A DNA stretch of 64,000 nt, taken from positions 1 to 64,000 of the forward strand of contig JBBRNH010000023.1 in NCBI GenBank assembly GCA_038230415.1. The letters run 5' to 3'. The stretch is from JBBRNH01 sp038230415 (lineage in GTDB: Bacteria; Bacteroidota; Bacteroidia; Cytophagales; Spirosomataceae). Every line of letters starts with the position of its first letter. The stretch's first letter is position 1. The notes under the pieces were generated by a model. The model was not told the origin of the DNA, searched no databases, and worked only from the letters and a program-made list of their open reading frames with translations. The translations under genes and the position numbers were made by a program. Below are positions 27,005 through 36,085 of this stretch, one piece after another.

Positions 27005-27012
27005 CAAATGTA
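27005..27012 (-). promoter_or_regulatory. Candidate -7 box of the sigma gene
   Basis: The minus strand reads TACATTTG, a perfect TAnnTTTG element, 22 bases before the ATG at 26982. No -33 TTG is seen at the ideal spacing. Confidence 0.4.
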
Positions 27013-27140
27013 TGAACTGCTTAAACAAAAACACTACCAACTCGAAAAATATTTTTTTTCTTTTCTTCTACCCCCCCCGTAAAAGCCCTCAAAACGGGCT
27101 GAAACACGCCTACGAAAGAGCCAATGGGGTAAATCAGCAC

Positions 27141-27171
27141 TGTTTTGACTGATTTTAAATTGTTTTGACTG
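27141..27171. repeat. Tandem 11-base direct repeats upstream of the sigma gene
   Basis: TGTTTTGACTG occurs at 27141-27151 and 27161-27171, a 20-base period of about two helical turns. It lies in the 290-base gap between the aldo/keto reductase and sigma genes, which also has a run of eight C at 27071. It may be a paired operator. Confidence 0.4.
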
Positions 27172-27272
27172 TGGGGGAAATTCCCCGCATTGGGGAAATC
27201 TCATTCCACACTCTGTTTAATAGTTTTAAAATTTCCTTAAACAAAGATGGCAACCAGCAAGAGCGGAGAGCT

Positions 27273-28094
27273 TCATAAAAACGTCATCGGGTTCCAGCCC
27301 ATCCGGGTATCGTCGTGAAACGTGTTCATCAGGGCGAAGTCATCATCGGATAGCACAAAATCCAGCACATCGAAGTTTTCCTGAATCCGTTCTTTCTTTA
27401 CTGACTTCGGAATGGTGACCACACCGTGCTGAATTGACCACCGGATCAAGAGTTGATACGTGGTTTTGCCGTATTTCTCAGCCAACGACACCAGACGGGG
27501 GTCGTCTTTTTTCTGGCCCCGCACCAACGGCGAGTAACCTTCGGGCTGAATCCCGTGCTGCCGGCAGTAGGTCAGCACGTCGGGCAGGAAACAGTACGGG
27601 CTAAACTCGATCTGATTCACGGCTGGCACCACCGTAGCCGTTTGCCCGAGTTCATCGAGGTGCGGGCCGTAGTAGTTTGACACCCCAATGGCGCGGGCGC
27701 GGTCTTCGGCGTAGATGCGTTCAAGCGCTTTCCAGGTTTCGGCACGGTGTTCGCGCACGGGCCAGTGAATCAGGTATAAATCAACGTAATCGGTGTCTAA
27801 TCGGGCCAGGCTTTGGTCAAAGGCCCGCAGGGTGTTGTCATAACCCTGATCGTCGTTCCAGACTTTGGTGGTGATAAACACATCAGTCCGGGCCAGCCCA
27901 CTGACCGCCAGGGCTTCGGCCACTTCGGTTTCGTTGCCATAAATAGAGGCCGTATCAATCAGGCGGCAACCGGCTTCCAACGCCCATTCTACGGCCTGAC
28001 GAATTTCGTGATTATGGCGGGGCGCATATACGCCCAGGCCAAGCAATGGCATATCAACGCCGTTGTTAAGGGTTATCAATGGAGAATCAAGCAT
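27273..28094 (-). CDS. Aldo/keto reductase
   Basis: 273 residues from the ATG at 28094; a start at 28121 would add nine hydrophobic residues not found in the family. The catalytic tetrad is complete: D47 (LIDTASIYGNE), Y52, K77 (ITTKVWND) and H110 (YLIHWP). The late IPKSVKKERIQEN segment is the NADPH-binding signature. It belongs to the 2,5-diketo-D-gluconate reductase-like group of cytosolic NADPH-dependent carbonyl reductases. The physiological substrate is not evident. Confidence 0.9.
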   Translation of the reverse strand: MLDSPLITLNNGVDMPLLGLGVYAPRHNHEIRQAVEWALEAGCRLIDTASIYGNETEVAEALAVSGLARTDVFITTKVWNDDQGYDNTLRAFDQSLARLDTDYVDLYLIHWPVREHRAETWKALERIYAEDRARAIGVSNYYGPHLDELGQTATVVPAVNQIEFSPYCFLPDVLTYCRQHGIQPEGYSPLVRGQKKDDPRLVSLAEKYGKTTYQLLIRWSIQHGVVTIPKSVKKERIQENFDVLDFVLSDDDFALMNTFHDDTRMGWNPMTFL

Positions 28095-28193
28095 AAAATA
28101 AAACAGAGAGAGAGAAACCAATTAATTGCCGGGTAGCCGTGCAACCCGGCCCGGCATAATTGCATCATTGAACCAAACAAACCAAGTGAATTT

Positions 28194-28979
28194 ATGAAAA
28201 ATTTATTGTTTTTACTCCTTCTGGCTCTCGGTAGTGCAGAAGCAAGCCGGGCGCAGTCGGCGGTGAACGCGGCTGACATTATTGTTCGCATCAACCGGAA
28301 CGAGCCGGTATCGTATCAGAACGCGGTGATCAGCGGTGATCTCGACCTGACCGAATTAGCCAACAAACGCCCCAACGACCGTAGCAACTGGGGCGGGCAG
28401 GGCAGTTATCTCAGCACCGTTACGGTGCCGGTGACGTTTAAAAACTGCACCTTTTCGGGAAACGTAATTGCTTACAAGAACACCGTCGCCAGCCGCAACA
28501 AGGAAAACGGCCTGCTGAACATGGGCAATGATGGCATTACCAGTACGGCTGATTTTGCGGAGCCGGTAACGTTTGAGCAGTGCGTATTCGAGAAAGACGC
28601 GGCTTTTAAATACACCACCTTCCGTCGGCAGGCTGCCTTTGTTGGTAATACCTTTAAAAACACCGCGCTCTTTAAGTACACCCGGTTTGGTGAATCTGCC
28701 AATTTCAGCGGTTCATCGTTCGGGGAATACGCCGATTTCAAATACGCCAAATTCAATACCGAGTCTGATTTCAGAAACGCCCGGTTCAACGGGTCAGCCG
28801 ATTTTAAATACACGACGTTCGACGAGAAGGCCGATTTTGGCCGCGCCCGGTTTGCCCGCAACGCTGATTTTAAATATACCGACCTGCCTCGCGGGACCCG
28901 GTTTAACGAAACGGAGTTCAGCGGCCCCGTTGATTTTAAATACACTACCCTCGATGGGCGACGGTTTTCGCCAAAGTGA
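28194..28979 (+). CDS. Secreted pentapeptide-repeat-like protein
   Basis: 261 residues. The signal peptide MKNLLFLLLLALGSAEASRAQ is followed by a region beginning AADIIVRINRNEPVSYQNAV. From about residue 125 to the end, roughly 20-residue double units recur, each with an A(D/A/L)FKYT or ADFKYAKF core: seven FKYT/FKYA turns alternating with ANF, SDF and ADF turns. This is a beta-solenoid of pentapeptide type. Most pentapeptide proteins are cytoplasmic; this one should be exported. Function unknown. Confidence 0.8.
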   Translation: MKNLLFLLLLALGSAEASRAQSAVNAADIIVRINRNEPVSYQNAVISGDLDLTELANKRPNDRSNWGGQGSYLSTVTVPVTFKNCTFSGNVIAYKNTVASRNKENGLLNMGNDGITSTADFAEPVTFEQCVFEKDAAFKYTTFRRQAAFVGNTFKNTALFKYTRFGESANFSGSSFGEYADFKYAKFNTESDFRNARFNGSADFKYTTFDEKADFGRARFARNADFKYTDLPRGTRFNETEFSGPVDFKYTTLDGRRFSPK

Positions 28980-29099
28980 ATACCGTATCGAATCAGGGCC
29001 GGATGCTAATTTTTTGTTCGGCTACCAATCTGAATCAGGGTTTATACCGTAGTGAATTGAGTGCTTTTTCACTTATCAACCCGTATAAAACCGATTCTC

Positions 29100-30680
29100 A
29101 TGCGTACACTTCACAAACTCACGTTGGGCCAACTCATGTTGCGCCGGGCGGCTTTGGGCCTCGCGGCTGTCTCGCTCCTGACGCTGAATGCCTGCCAACG
29201 CCCGGCAGATTCGGTGCTGACACCCCAGCGAAATTTGGTTACGTCGCCATCGGGCCGGTTGGCCGCGCCCGTGCAGTTTTATGCCCTCACCGATGGTAAC
29301 CAGCTTCTGTTGCTCAGTTCAGACAACACGGGTTCGCCCATGAGTACGGTTTCGGTAACGGGTCTCGGCATGAACGAACGGCTGGTTGCCATTGATTTTC
29401 GCCCGGCCACCGGCCAGCTCTACGGCGTAACCAATGCCAGCCGACTATACATGATTAACCAACTGACGGGGGTGGCCCGTGCGCTCGGAACGGGCCCATT
29501 CTCGCCCGCGCTGACCGGCGATGTGACAGCGTTTGACTTTAACCCCACTGTTGACCGGATTCGGGTCATAACCAATCAGGGGCTGAATATCCGGCTGAAC
29601 CCCGAAACCGGCACCACCGCAGCCACCGATGGCATGATTAACGGTGTGGCAGGAGCGGCTATTTCGGGCGCGGCCTACACCAACAATTTTGCCGGGGCAA
29701 CCACAACCGTATTGTATGACATTGACCCGGTAACGGACAGACTCTACCGGCAAGACCCGCCCAACAACGGTACGCTGGCAATGGTTGGCCCGTTGGGTGT
29801 GGATGTTGTGGGAGCAAGCGGCTTCGATATTGCACCGAACGGCGCGGCATTAGCCACGCTGGGCCGGTCGGGTTTCACAACCGAACTGTACGAAATTAAC
29901 CTCGCAACGGGGCAGGCCGAAAAAGTGGGCGATATGCCCGGCACCAGCAGCATCATCGGCCTGGCGATTCCAACGGCTCCGGTGGCGTATGCCGTGGACG
30001 GATTTAACCGGCTGATGATTTTTGACCCAACCACCTCGGCAGCACCGATCATGAAAGCCATCACCGGCCTGCAATCGGGCGAGATGCTGGTTGGTATTGA
30101 TTTCCGGCCTGCCAACGCCCAACTCTACGGCGTGAGTAATCAGAGCCGGATATACACCATCAACACCGCAAACGGAGCCGTTGCCCTGATTGGCAGTGGC
30201 CCATTCAGCCCGGCGGTTGAGGGTGTGGACATTGGCATGGATTTCAACCCAACCGTTGACCGGATCCGGCTCGTGAGCAGCACCGGCCAAAACCTGCGCC
30301 TGCACCCCGACCTCGGTACGGTGGTGGCAACGGATGGTCGGCTGAACCCCGGCTCGCCCGGCGTTACCGGCGCGGCTTATACCAACAATTTTGCCGGGGC
30401 AACCACCACCGTGCTGTATGACATTGATTCGATGACCGACCAGCTAACCCGGCAGGTGCCGCCCAACGACGGTACGCAGCAGGTGGTTGGCGCATTGGGC
30501 GTAAACATCGAAGGCGCGAACGGCTTTGATATTGGCGGCACCACCGGCAATGCGTATGCTTTGTTGCGGACGGGTAACCAGTCGCGGGTGTATCAGATTA
30601 ACCTCACCACCGGCGCGGCTACGCCCGGTATGATGTTCCCGGCCTTAGTGCAGGGTATGGCGGTGGGCTTAGGCTTCTAA
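29100..30680 (+). CDS. DUF4394 lipoprotein with tandem repeat domains
   Basis: 526 residues from the ATG at 29100; an earlier ATG at 29061 precedes the signal sequence. A lipobox-like LLTLNAC suggests a lipoprotein. Two DUF4394 domains follow (about 55-290 and 300-526). Each has GIDFRPA..QLYGV / AIDFRPATGQLYGV, (F/M)DFNPTVDRIR(V/L) and GAAYTNNFAGATTTVLYDID. The units are beta-propeller-like and their role is unknown. The gene is followed by a strong terminator. Confidence 0.88.
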   Translation: MRTLHKLTLGQLMLRRAALGLAAVSLLTLNACQRPADSVLTPQRNLVTSPSGRLAAPVQFYALTDGNQLLLLSSDNTGSPMSTVSVTGLGMNERLVAIDFRPATGQLYGVTNASRLYMINQLTGVARALGTGPFSPALTGDVTAFDFNPTVDRIRVITNQGLNIRLNPETGTTAATDGMINGVAGAAISGAAYTNNFAGATTTVLYDIDPVTDRLYRQDPPNNGTLAMVGPLGVDVVGASGFDIAPNGAALATLGRSGFTTELYEINLATGQAEKVGDMPGTSSIIGLAIPTAPVAYAVDGFNRLMIFDPTTSAAPIMKAITGLQSGEMLVGIDFRPANAQLYGVSNQSRIYTINTANGAVALIGSGPFSPAVEGVDIGMDFNPTVDRIRLVSSTGQNLRLHPDLGTVVATDGRLNPGSPGVTGAAYTNNFAGATTTVLYDIDSMTDQLTRQVPPNDGTQQVVGALGVNIEGANGFDIGGTTGNAYALLRTGNQSRVYQINLTTGAATPGMMFPALVQGMAVGLGF

Positions 30681-30701
30681 CCTGATTTGTTTAGTGCCGT
30701 G

Positions 30702-30737
30702 CAAAACCCCCGGTGCCGAAAGGTACCGGGGGTTTTG
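30702..30737 (+). terminator. Strong terminator after the DUF4394 gene
   Basis: CAAAACCCCCGGTGCC, a GAAA loop, then the complementary arm with one mismatch, ending GGGGGTTTTG. It lies 21 bases past the stop codon. Confidence 0.85.
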
Positions 30738-30851
30738 TGTTATGCCGGGTGAGCCACTATATTAACGGAAATTGTAGCAACCGATGTGGCTTGCGATAGA
30801 TAGCACCGTCATAATGGCCCGAAGTAGTACCTTCCTCCGACTTGTGTAACA

Positions 30852-31826
30852 ATGTTTTCCGACCGTTTCCTGTGCCGCTTTCATGTTGTATCGGTAATGC
30901 TGCTGCTCGCATCTGCCGTCTCTTCGGCCCAGCCACTGCGCGAATTTCGCCCGGAAACATCCATTCGCCAACTTACATTCAGTGGCAGCGGAGAACACCT
31001 GCTGATTGCTACTGCCGACAATAAAATTCAGGTTTATGAAACCCAGACGGGGGTTTTGCTCCGAACCTTAGCCGGTCATAATCACCCCATTACGGCCATT
31101 GGCGCACTGCCTGGCAGGCCAGAATGTATCACTGCCGACAGCACCGGCGACCTCCGCCACTGGGATTATGAAACGGGCGGGCTGCTTCGCAAAATGACGT
31201 ATTCATCGCCGGAGGCCGTGCAACAACTTCAGATTAGTACCGATGCCAGCCAGATGGCAACCCGCACTGCCGACGGTGTGGTGAGCGTCTGGAACATTAC
31301 TCTCGGTCAGGTGGCATACCGGCTTGCGGGTGATGCGGCTCAAACCGCGCTCGATTTCAGGGGCGGGCAACGCATAGCAACCACTGCCGACAGCCGACAG
31401 GCCATCTTGCTCTGGGACTTAGACTACTACCGGGCCGAAAAACTACCCCGCGCCAGCCGGTCGGCGGTGCGGCAACTGTGGCTTCATCCCGATCAAAAAA
31501 CGGTTACGGCTCTCCACACTGATCACCAGATCAGGGCGTATACTGCCGAGACCCGGCCAGTTGCCAATGGATTCGACACGGGCCATCCAGTAACGTGTTT
31601 CGCGTTTGATGCTACCGGAGAGCGGCTCATCACCGGCGCGGCCAACGGGCGGGTGCAGGTCTGGCACTGGGCCACCCACACGCTGCTCAATGAGTTCAAA
31701 AACCGCGAATCCGTGCTGTATGTGGCCTTTCATCCCGCCGAAAACAGTGTGCTGGCCGGGTTTTCTGCGCCCGTCGCCCGGTTGTGGAGCCTGACTCCGG
31801 CAGAACAGGCCGAGTCGGTGAAGTAG
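30852..31826 (+). CDS. Secreted WD40-repeat protein
   Basis: 324 residues with a signal peptide ending ASAVSSAQ. WD40 blades are recognisable from IRQLTFSGSGEHLLIATADN, VYETQTGVLLRTLAGH, LRHWDYETGGLL, VSVWNI, ILLWDL and VQVWHWATHTLLNEF. That gives about seven blades, one propeller. Such periplasmic propellers serve as binding scaffolds. No partner can be named. The S9 peptidase gene starts 39 bases downstream. Confidence 0.85.
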   Translation: MFSDRFLCRFHVVSVMLLLASAVSSAQPLREFRPETSIRQLTFSGSGEHLLIATADNKIQVYETQTGVLLRTLAGHNHPITAIGALPGRPECITADSTGDLRHWDYETGGLLRKMTYSSPEAVQQLQISTDASQMATRTADGVVSVWNITLGQVAYRLAGDAAQTALDFRGGQRIATTADSRQAILLWDLDYYRAEKLPRASRSAVRQLWLHPDQKTVTALHTDHQIRAYTAETRPVANGFDTGHPVTCFAFDATGERLITGAANGRVQVWHWATHTLLNEFKNRESVLYVAFHPAENSVLAGFSAPVARLWSLTPAEQAESVK

Positions 31827-31865
31827 TGTGCAGGAGTGGTGGGGATATTGCCTTATCTTCGGCGC

Positions 31866-34175
31866 ATGAAAAAACTGCTGTACCTGCTCCTCCTTTTGCC
31901 CGCCATCACCGCGCTGGCGCAACCCAAAACCCGGATCGTTGCCACTGACCTGACCCGGATAAAAACGGTGGGCAGCGTAGCGATTTCGCCCGACGGTCAA
32001 CAGGCAATTTATACCCTGACCACCATCGAACCCGCCACCGATGCCCCCGCCGATAATCGCGCTGCCGAGAGCCGTTCTGCCGAAAACCGGGCCGTTGAGT
32101 ATGACTACCGAACGCACCTGTACCTCACCGACCGCAACCCCAACACCACCCGCGCCCTGACGCACGGCACCGAATCGGCCCGGCAACCGGCGTGGTCGCC
32201 CGATGGCAAATCGCTGGCCTTTGTCAGGAACGTAAAGGGTAAGCCGCAGATTTTTGTGATGCCGATGGGTAACGGCGGGGGCGAAGGCTACCAACTCACG
32301 ACGGGTAAATATGGTGCGTCTGGCCCACAATGGTCGCCGGACGGCAGCCGGATTTTGTTTGAATCGCCGGTGACAATGAGTGAGTTACTGACCGATTCGC
32401 TGCTGAACCCCGGCAAACGCCTGCCGGTGTGGTCGGCAGAGAAACCGGGCTTTGCCAACAACAATTTTCTGAAACCGGATAAATGGACGAAAGCGAATCC
32501 CGACGGGTCGCTGGCCGAAATCAGGGCGTATTTAGCAAAAGATGTTGAAGACAAAAAGGCCAAAGTCATCAACCGGCTCAATTTTCAGGGCGAATCCGGC
32601 ACCGAGCCGGAGATGATCTTCACGCATTTGTTCACCATTATTCCCCGTGAAGGTGCCGAGGCCCGGCCCCTCTCACGGGGTTTTTACTCGTTCGGTTCTG
32701 CCGCCTGGCTACCCAACGGCACAGGAATTCTGGCCGTGACCGACCGCGACACGCTGAACCACCCCGACCGCGAGCAGGATGCGGCTATCGTTTTTCTGCC
32801 TGCCGATGGCTCCGGCAATCGCACGGTTGTGCTGAGCAAAGCGGGCAACAGTTACGGCAGCCCGGCTCCGTCGCCCGATGGCCGCTGGCTGGCGTTTCTG
32901 TCGAGTCCGTCAGAAGGGGTAAATTACGGGCAGTTGAGTCTGGCAAAATTAGCGGGTATTACGGCTTCTGAGATGCAGGCCGTATCATTTAACCGGGCGG
33001 CTGGCAGTTTGCAGTGGGCCACCCAGACCTTGCAAACCGGCAAACGCAAACGTGATACAACAGCGGTGCAGGCGTTGTTTTTTACGGCTCAATCGAACGG
33101 CGGAATTCCGCTGTACCGGCTAAATCCTGACACGCAGGAAATCGCGTTCCTGACTGATTTCAACACCGGCATTACGAGTTTCGATGTCCGGGGTTTCGAG
33201 ACCATTTTTGCCCGGACGCAGGTTTCTAACCCGTCAGAGTTGTACATCGCCACGTTTGAACCCCGGCCCGTGTATGAGAGCAAGCTGAAAACGGGCGAAA
33301 CCTGGACTAACATCGGCGAAACCAAACTGACTACCCACAACGAATGGGTTTCGGGCAAGCTACTCAGCATACCCGAAAAAAGAACGTTCCAAAACGTATT
33401 AGGTCAGGCGGTTGAGTACTGGATTATGAAACCGAGCCGGATTGACCCGGTCAAAAAACACCCGTTGCTGCTCAATATGCACGGCGGCCCAACGGCCATG
33501 TGGGGGCCGGGCGAGCCGTCTATGTGGCACGAATTGCAGTTTATGTGTTCGCAGGGATACGGCGTGGTCTATGCCAATCCGCGTGGTTCGGGGGGCTACG
33601 GACTGGCGTTTCAGCAGGCCAACACCAACGATTGGGGAACCGGCCCCGCCGATGATGTGCTGCGGGCCGCCACCGATGCCGCCCGCGAAGCCTGGGCCGA
33701 TACGAGCCGACAAGTGATCACGGGCGGCTCTTACGCGGGCTACCTCACGGCCTGGATTGTGGGTCATGACAACCGATTCAAGGCCGCATTTTCGCAACGG
33801 GGCGTGTATGACCTGACCACGTTTATGGGCGAGGGCAACGCCTGGAGGCTCGTGCCAAACTACTTTGCCTACCCCTGGACTGCTGAAGGAAAACGGGTGC
33901 TGGATGCCAACTCGCCCTATACCTTTGTGGAAAACATCAAAACGCCGTTGCTCATCAAACACGGCGAAAACGACCTCCGCACGGGCGTAATTCAGAGCGA
34001 AATGCTGTATAAAAGCCTGAAAATCCTGGGCCGCCCGGTCGAGTACGTGAGAATGCCGGGAGCCACGCACGAACTGAGCCGGTCAGGAAACGTGCGGCAA
34101 CGCATTGACCGGATTCTTCGTATCTATGAGTTCTTTGAGCGGTATGTCGGCGATGCAAGTTCATCCGCCAAATAG
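31866..34175 (+). CDS. S9 family prolyl oligopeptidase-type peptidase
   Basis: 769 residues from the ATG at 31866, which starts the signal peptide MKKLLYLLLLLPAITALAQ; the frame opens at 31836. The N-terminal beta-propeller has TolB-like blades (AWSPDGKSLAFVR, QWSPDGSRILFES, SPDGRWLAFLS). The C-terminal alpha/beta-hydrolase domain has nucleophile S622 in GGSYAGY, D703 in HGENDLRTG and H735 in GATHELS. It resembles the acylaminoacyl/dipeptidyl peptidase group and probably trims peptides in the periplasm. Confidence 0.92.
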   Translation: MKKLLYLLLLLPAITALAQPKTRIVATDLTRIKTVGSVAISPDGQQAIYTLTTIEPATDAPADNRAAESRSAENRAVEYDYRTHLYLTDRNPNTTRALTHGTESARQPAWSPDGKSLAFVRNVKGKPQIFVMPMGNGGGEGYQLTTGKYGASGPQWSPDGSRILFESPVTMSELLTDSLLNPGKRLPVWSAEKPGFANNNFLKPDKWTKANPDGSLAEIRAYLAKDVEDKKAKVINRLNFQGESGTEPEMIFTHLFTIIPREGAEARPLSRGFYSFGSAAWLPNGTGILAVTDRDTLNHPDREQDAAIVFLPADGSGNRTVVLSKAGNSYGSPAPSPDGRWLAFLSSPSEGVNYGQLSLAKLAGITASEMQAVSFNRAAGSLQWATQTLQTGKRKRDTTAVQALFFTAQSNGGIPLYRLNPDTQEIAFLTDFNTGITSFDVRGFETIFARTQVSNPSELYIATFEPRPVYESKLKTGETWTNIGETKLTTHNEWVSGKLLSIPEKRTFQNVLGQAVEYWIMKPSRIDPVKKHPLLLNMHGGPTAMWGPGEPSMWHELQFMCSQGYGVVYANPRGSGGYGLAFQQANTNDWGTGPADDVLRAATDAAREAWADTSRQVITGGSYAGYLTAWIVGHDNRFKAAFSQRGVYDLTTFMGEGNAWRLVPNYFAYPWTAEGKRVLDANSPYTFVENIKTPLLIKHGENDLRTGVIQSEMLYKSLKILGRPVEYVRMPGATHELSRSGNVRQRIDRILRIYEFFERYVGDASSSAK

Positions 34176-34219
34176 TATCAGGTCTTGTGACCCGTTTATT
34201 TCCCCAAATTTTTCTTCCC

Positions 34220-34954
34220 ATGAAATCCAAAAACTTAGTGAGCTTGTCCGTTGCTGCGGTCTTCGCGGTGTTATCAGTAACCGGCCTGTTGATTTATTTT
34301 GGTCAGGGCGGCCATATCATTGACCACACCCACGCCTGGTTTGGAATGCTGTTTTTTACAGCCGCCGTGTTTCACATCGTCAACAACTGGTCGTCAATCA
34401 GGGGGTATTCGGTGAACCGGAAGGCGGGTGGCATCCGGCGCGAACTGATTCTGCCGGGTTTGGTGGTGGTTCTGTTTACGGTCGGTATCGCTGCCGACTG
34501 GCCGGTGTTCAAAGACTTAGCCAACGCCGGAAAAAAGCTGTTCCCGCATGAAAAGGAAGAAGAGATGTCTCAGGCCGTTATCGATTCGATAGCCCGGCGC
34601 GTCACCGCCGATTATACTGCCGCCATCAACACCGGCGACACAGCCGCTTTTGCTAAAAATGTGAGTGATCATGCCACCATCAGCACCGAAACCGGCGCGG
34701 TTATCAGTGGCGATGAGTTGCTGAAATCATTGAAAGCCAGTGCTGATACTGATAAAATGATTGCCCGCATTGACCACGCCACCGCGCACGGCGATAACCT
34801 GATTGTGGCGCACGGAACGGCCACTCGCGCCAATCCTGCCGGGGCTACAATCGGGTTTACAAACGTACTAATCCAGGAAGACCGGCATTGGCGCGTCGTT
34901 GCCGTGCAGATGGCCTTGCTGCCGGTGCAAACTCAAAAAGTAGCCAATCGGTAA
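34220..34954 (+). CDS. DUF4405 membrane domain joined to a SnoaL/DUF4440-like domain
   Basis: 244 residues from the ATG at 34220. The first ~95 residues have three hydrophobic segments (SVAAVFAVLSVTGLLIYF, GMLFFTAAVFHIV, LILPGLVVVLFTVG) and the His pattern HIIDHTHAWFG and FHIVNNW of DUF4405 cytochrome-like proteins. The rest is a soluble NTF2-like fold (YTAAINTGDTAAFAKNVSDH to HWRVVAVQMALLP). The histidines could bind haem. The gene starts 44 bases after the S9 peptidase stop. Confidence 0.75.
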   Translation: MKSKNLVSLSVAAVFAVLSVTGLLIYFGQGGHIIDHTHAWFGMLFFTAAVFHIVNNWSSIRGYSVNRKAGGIRRELILPGLVVVLFTVGIAADWPVFKDLANAGKKLFPHEKEEEMSQAVIDSIARRVTADYTAAINTGDTAAFAKNVSDHATISTETGAVISGDELLKSLKASADTDKMIARIDHATAHGDNLIVAHGTATRANPAGATIGFTNVLIQEDRHWRVVAVQMALLPVQTQKVANR

Positions 34955-34961
34955 TCTAACT

Positions 34962-35636
34962 ATGACTGAGGAGACACTCACCGACGCGCCGAAATTCAAA
35001 TTCTGGAAGCACCAGCTTGAAGCAAACGGTCTGGTAATCAACGGTATTCACGAACATTTTATCCGCAGAAGGCACAATGGCGAAGTACTATTTGCGCTCT
35101 TGACGCTGGATGCTACCACGCCCGAAGGCGATAAAATTCCGCCCGTCTGTTTCCTCAAAGGCCACGCCGTGTCGGTGTTAGTGTGTTTGATTGATGAGCA
35201 GACACGAGAAAAATTTGTGGTGCTGGTTCGGCAACGGCGCATCTCCGACGGCTCGCAAACCTACGAACACCCGGCGGGTATGGTTGATGCCGATGATGAC
35301 CCCGCCGAGGTAGCCGCCCGTGAGGTGGGTGAAGAAATCGGTTTGGCAATCAGCCCCGATGACCTGACCAAACTGCATAACAAACTGTGTTATCCCAGCA
35401 CCGGCACGAGTGACGAAGCGATGCACTATTATTTCGTAGAGAAGCATCTGGCTCAAGCTGAGATTCAGGCGTTTCAAGACAAGAATATGGGCGTTCAGTC
35501 GGAGTTTGAGCGGATCACAACCGTTGTTACCACGTTGCCCGAAGCCCATCAACTGATTAATAACGTGAATGGCCTACTGATTCATTTTCTGTATTTGCAG
35601 TACGTTGGAGATTACGAAACGATGCGGCTGCTGTGA
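34962..35636 (+). CDS. Nudix hydrolase, ADP-ribose pyrophosphatase-like
   Basis: 224 residues. The Nudix box spans residues 106-128 with AREVGEEIGL. The first box Glu is replaced by Asp (GMVDADDDP), while the metal-binding REVGEE core is intact. The preceding EHPAG matches ADP-ribose and nucleoside-diphosphate-sugar hydrolases. The substrate is inferred. It starts 7 bases after the DUF4405 gene, so it is probably co-transcribed. Confidence 0.85.
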   Translation: MTEETLTDAPKFKFWKHQLEANGLVINGIHEHFIRRRHNGEVLFALLTLDATTPEGDKIPPVCFLKGHAVSVLVCLIDEQTREKFVVLVRQRRISDGSQTYEHPAGMVDADDDPAEVAAREVGEEIGLAISPDDLTKLHNKLCYPSTGTSDEAMHYYFVEKHLAQAEIQAFQDKNMGVQSEFERITTVVTTLPEAHQLINNVNGLLIHFLYLQYVGDYETMRLL

Positions 35637-35709
35637 GTGAAAAGTGAAGAATATACTGATACTGACGAAATATTCATCACTCATCACTCATCATTCTTCA
35701 CTTTTCACT
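35636..35709. repeat. GTGAAGA-type palindromic repeat, copy A
   Basis: Perfect 17-base arms (AGTGAAAAGTGAAGAAT at 35636-35652, complement at 35693-35709). The loop is itself made of TCATCAC/TCACTCA heptamer-like units. It begins on the last base of the Nudix stop codon and ends before ATTTTTG, so it may also act as that gene's terminator. Related copies lie at 53563-53632 and 53752-53830. Confidence 0.85.
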
Positions 35710-35750
35710 ATTTTTGCGTCCCCAAACGCTGAAAACGCCGATGGTCTATT

Positions 35751-35822
35751 GCTTCCGTAGTTCAATGGATAGAATTTCGGTTTCCGGTACCGACGATAGG
35801 GGTTCGAATCCCTTCGGGAGCA
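35751..35822 (+). tRNA. tRNA-Arg (anticodon CCG)
   Basis: A full cloverleaf can be drawn. The acceptor arm is GCTTCCG with CGGGAGC (one G-T pair), the anticodon stem TCGGT/ACCGA surrounds loop TTCCGGT, giving anticodon CCG, and the T-arm is AGGGG-TTCGAAT-CCCTT. The discriminator is A, with no encoded CCA. It decodes CGG. Confidence 0.95.
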
Positions 35823-35857
35823 CATTTTATCAGTATTAACTTTACTAATTTCAGCCT

Positions 35858-35893
35858 AAAACCGCTAACTTGTTGATAGTTAGCGGTTTTTTA
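35858..35893 (+). terminator. Terminator after tRNA-Arg
   Basis: Twelve-base perfect stem AAAACCGCTAAC with its complement, 9-base loop, then a run of T (GGTTTTTTATT). Confidence 0.9.
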
Positions 35894-36085
35894 TTGTCGG
35901 CACTTTATCATAAGAAATAAACCGGGCCGCCCGCGCGGTAAAGCACTCCTGTTGATATCGTAAGCCGTAGTACTTAATGATCAGCCAGCCGGGTAAATTT
36001 ATATCCGTTGAGAAATAAGGTTTACAGTCCGTAGACTGGCCTTGTTAGTCTAAATACTAGGTGTATGCGAACTTGGTTGTCCGTT

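Noticed and set aside
31443..32330. 295-codon minus-strand frame
   Set aside because: It is antisense to the WD40 and S9 peptidase genes, both strongly supported.
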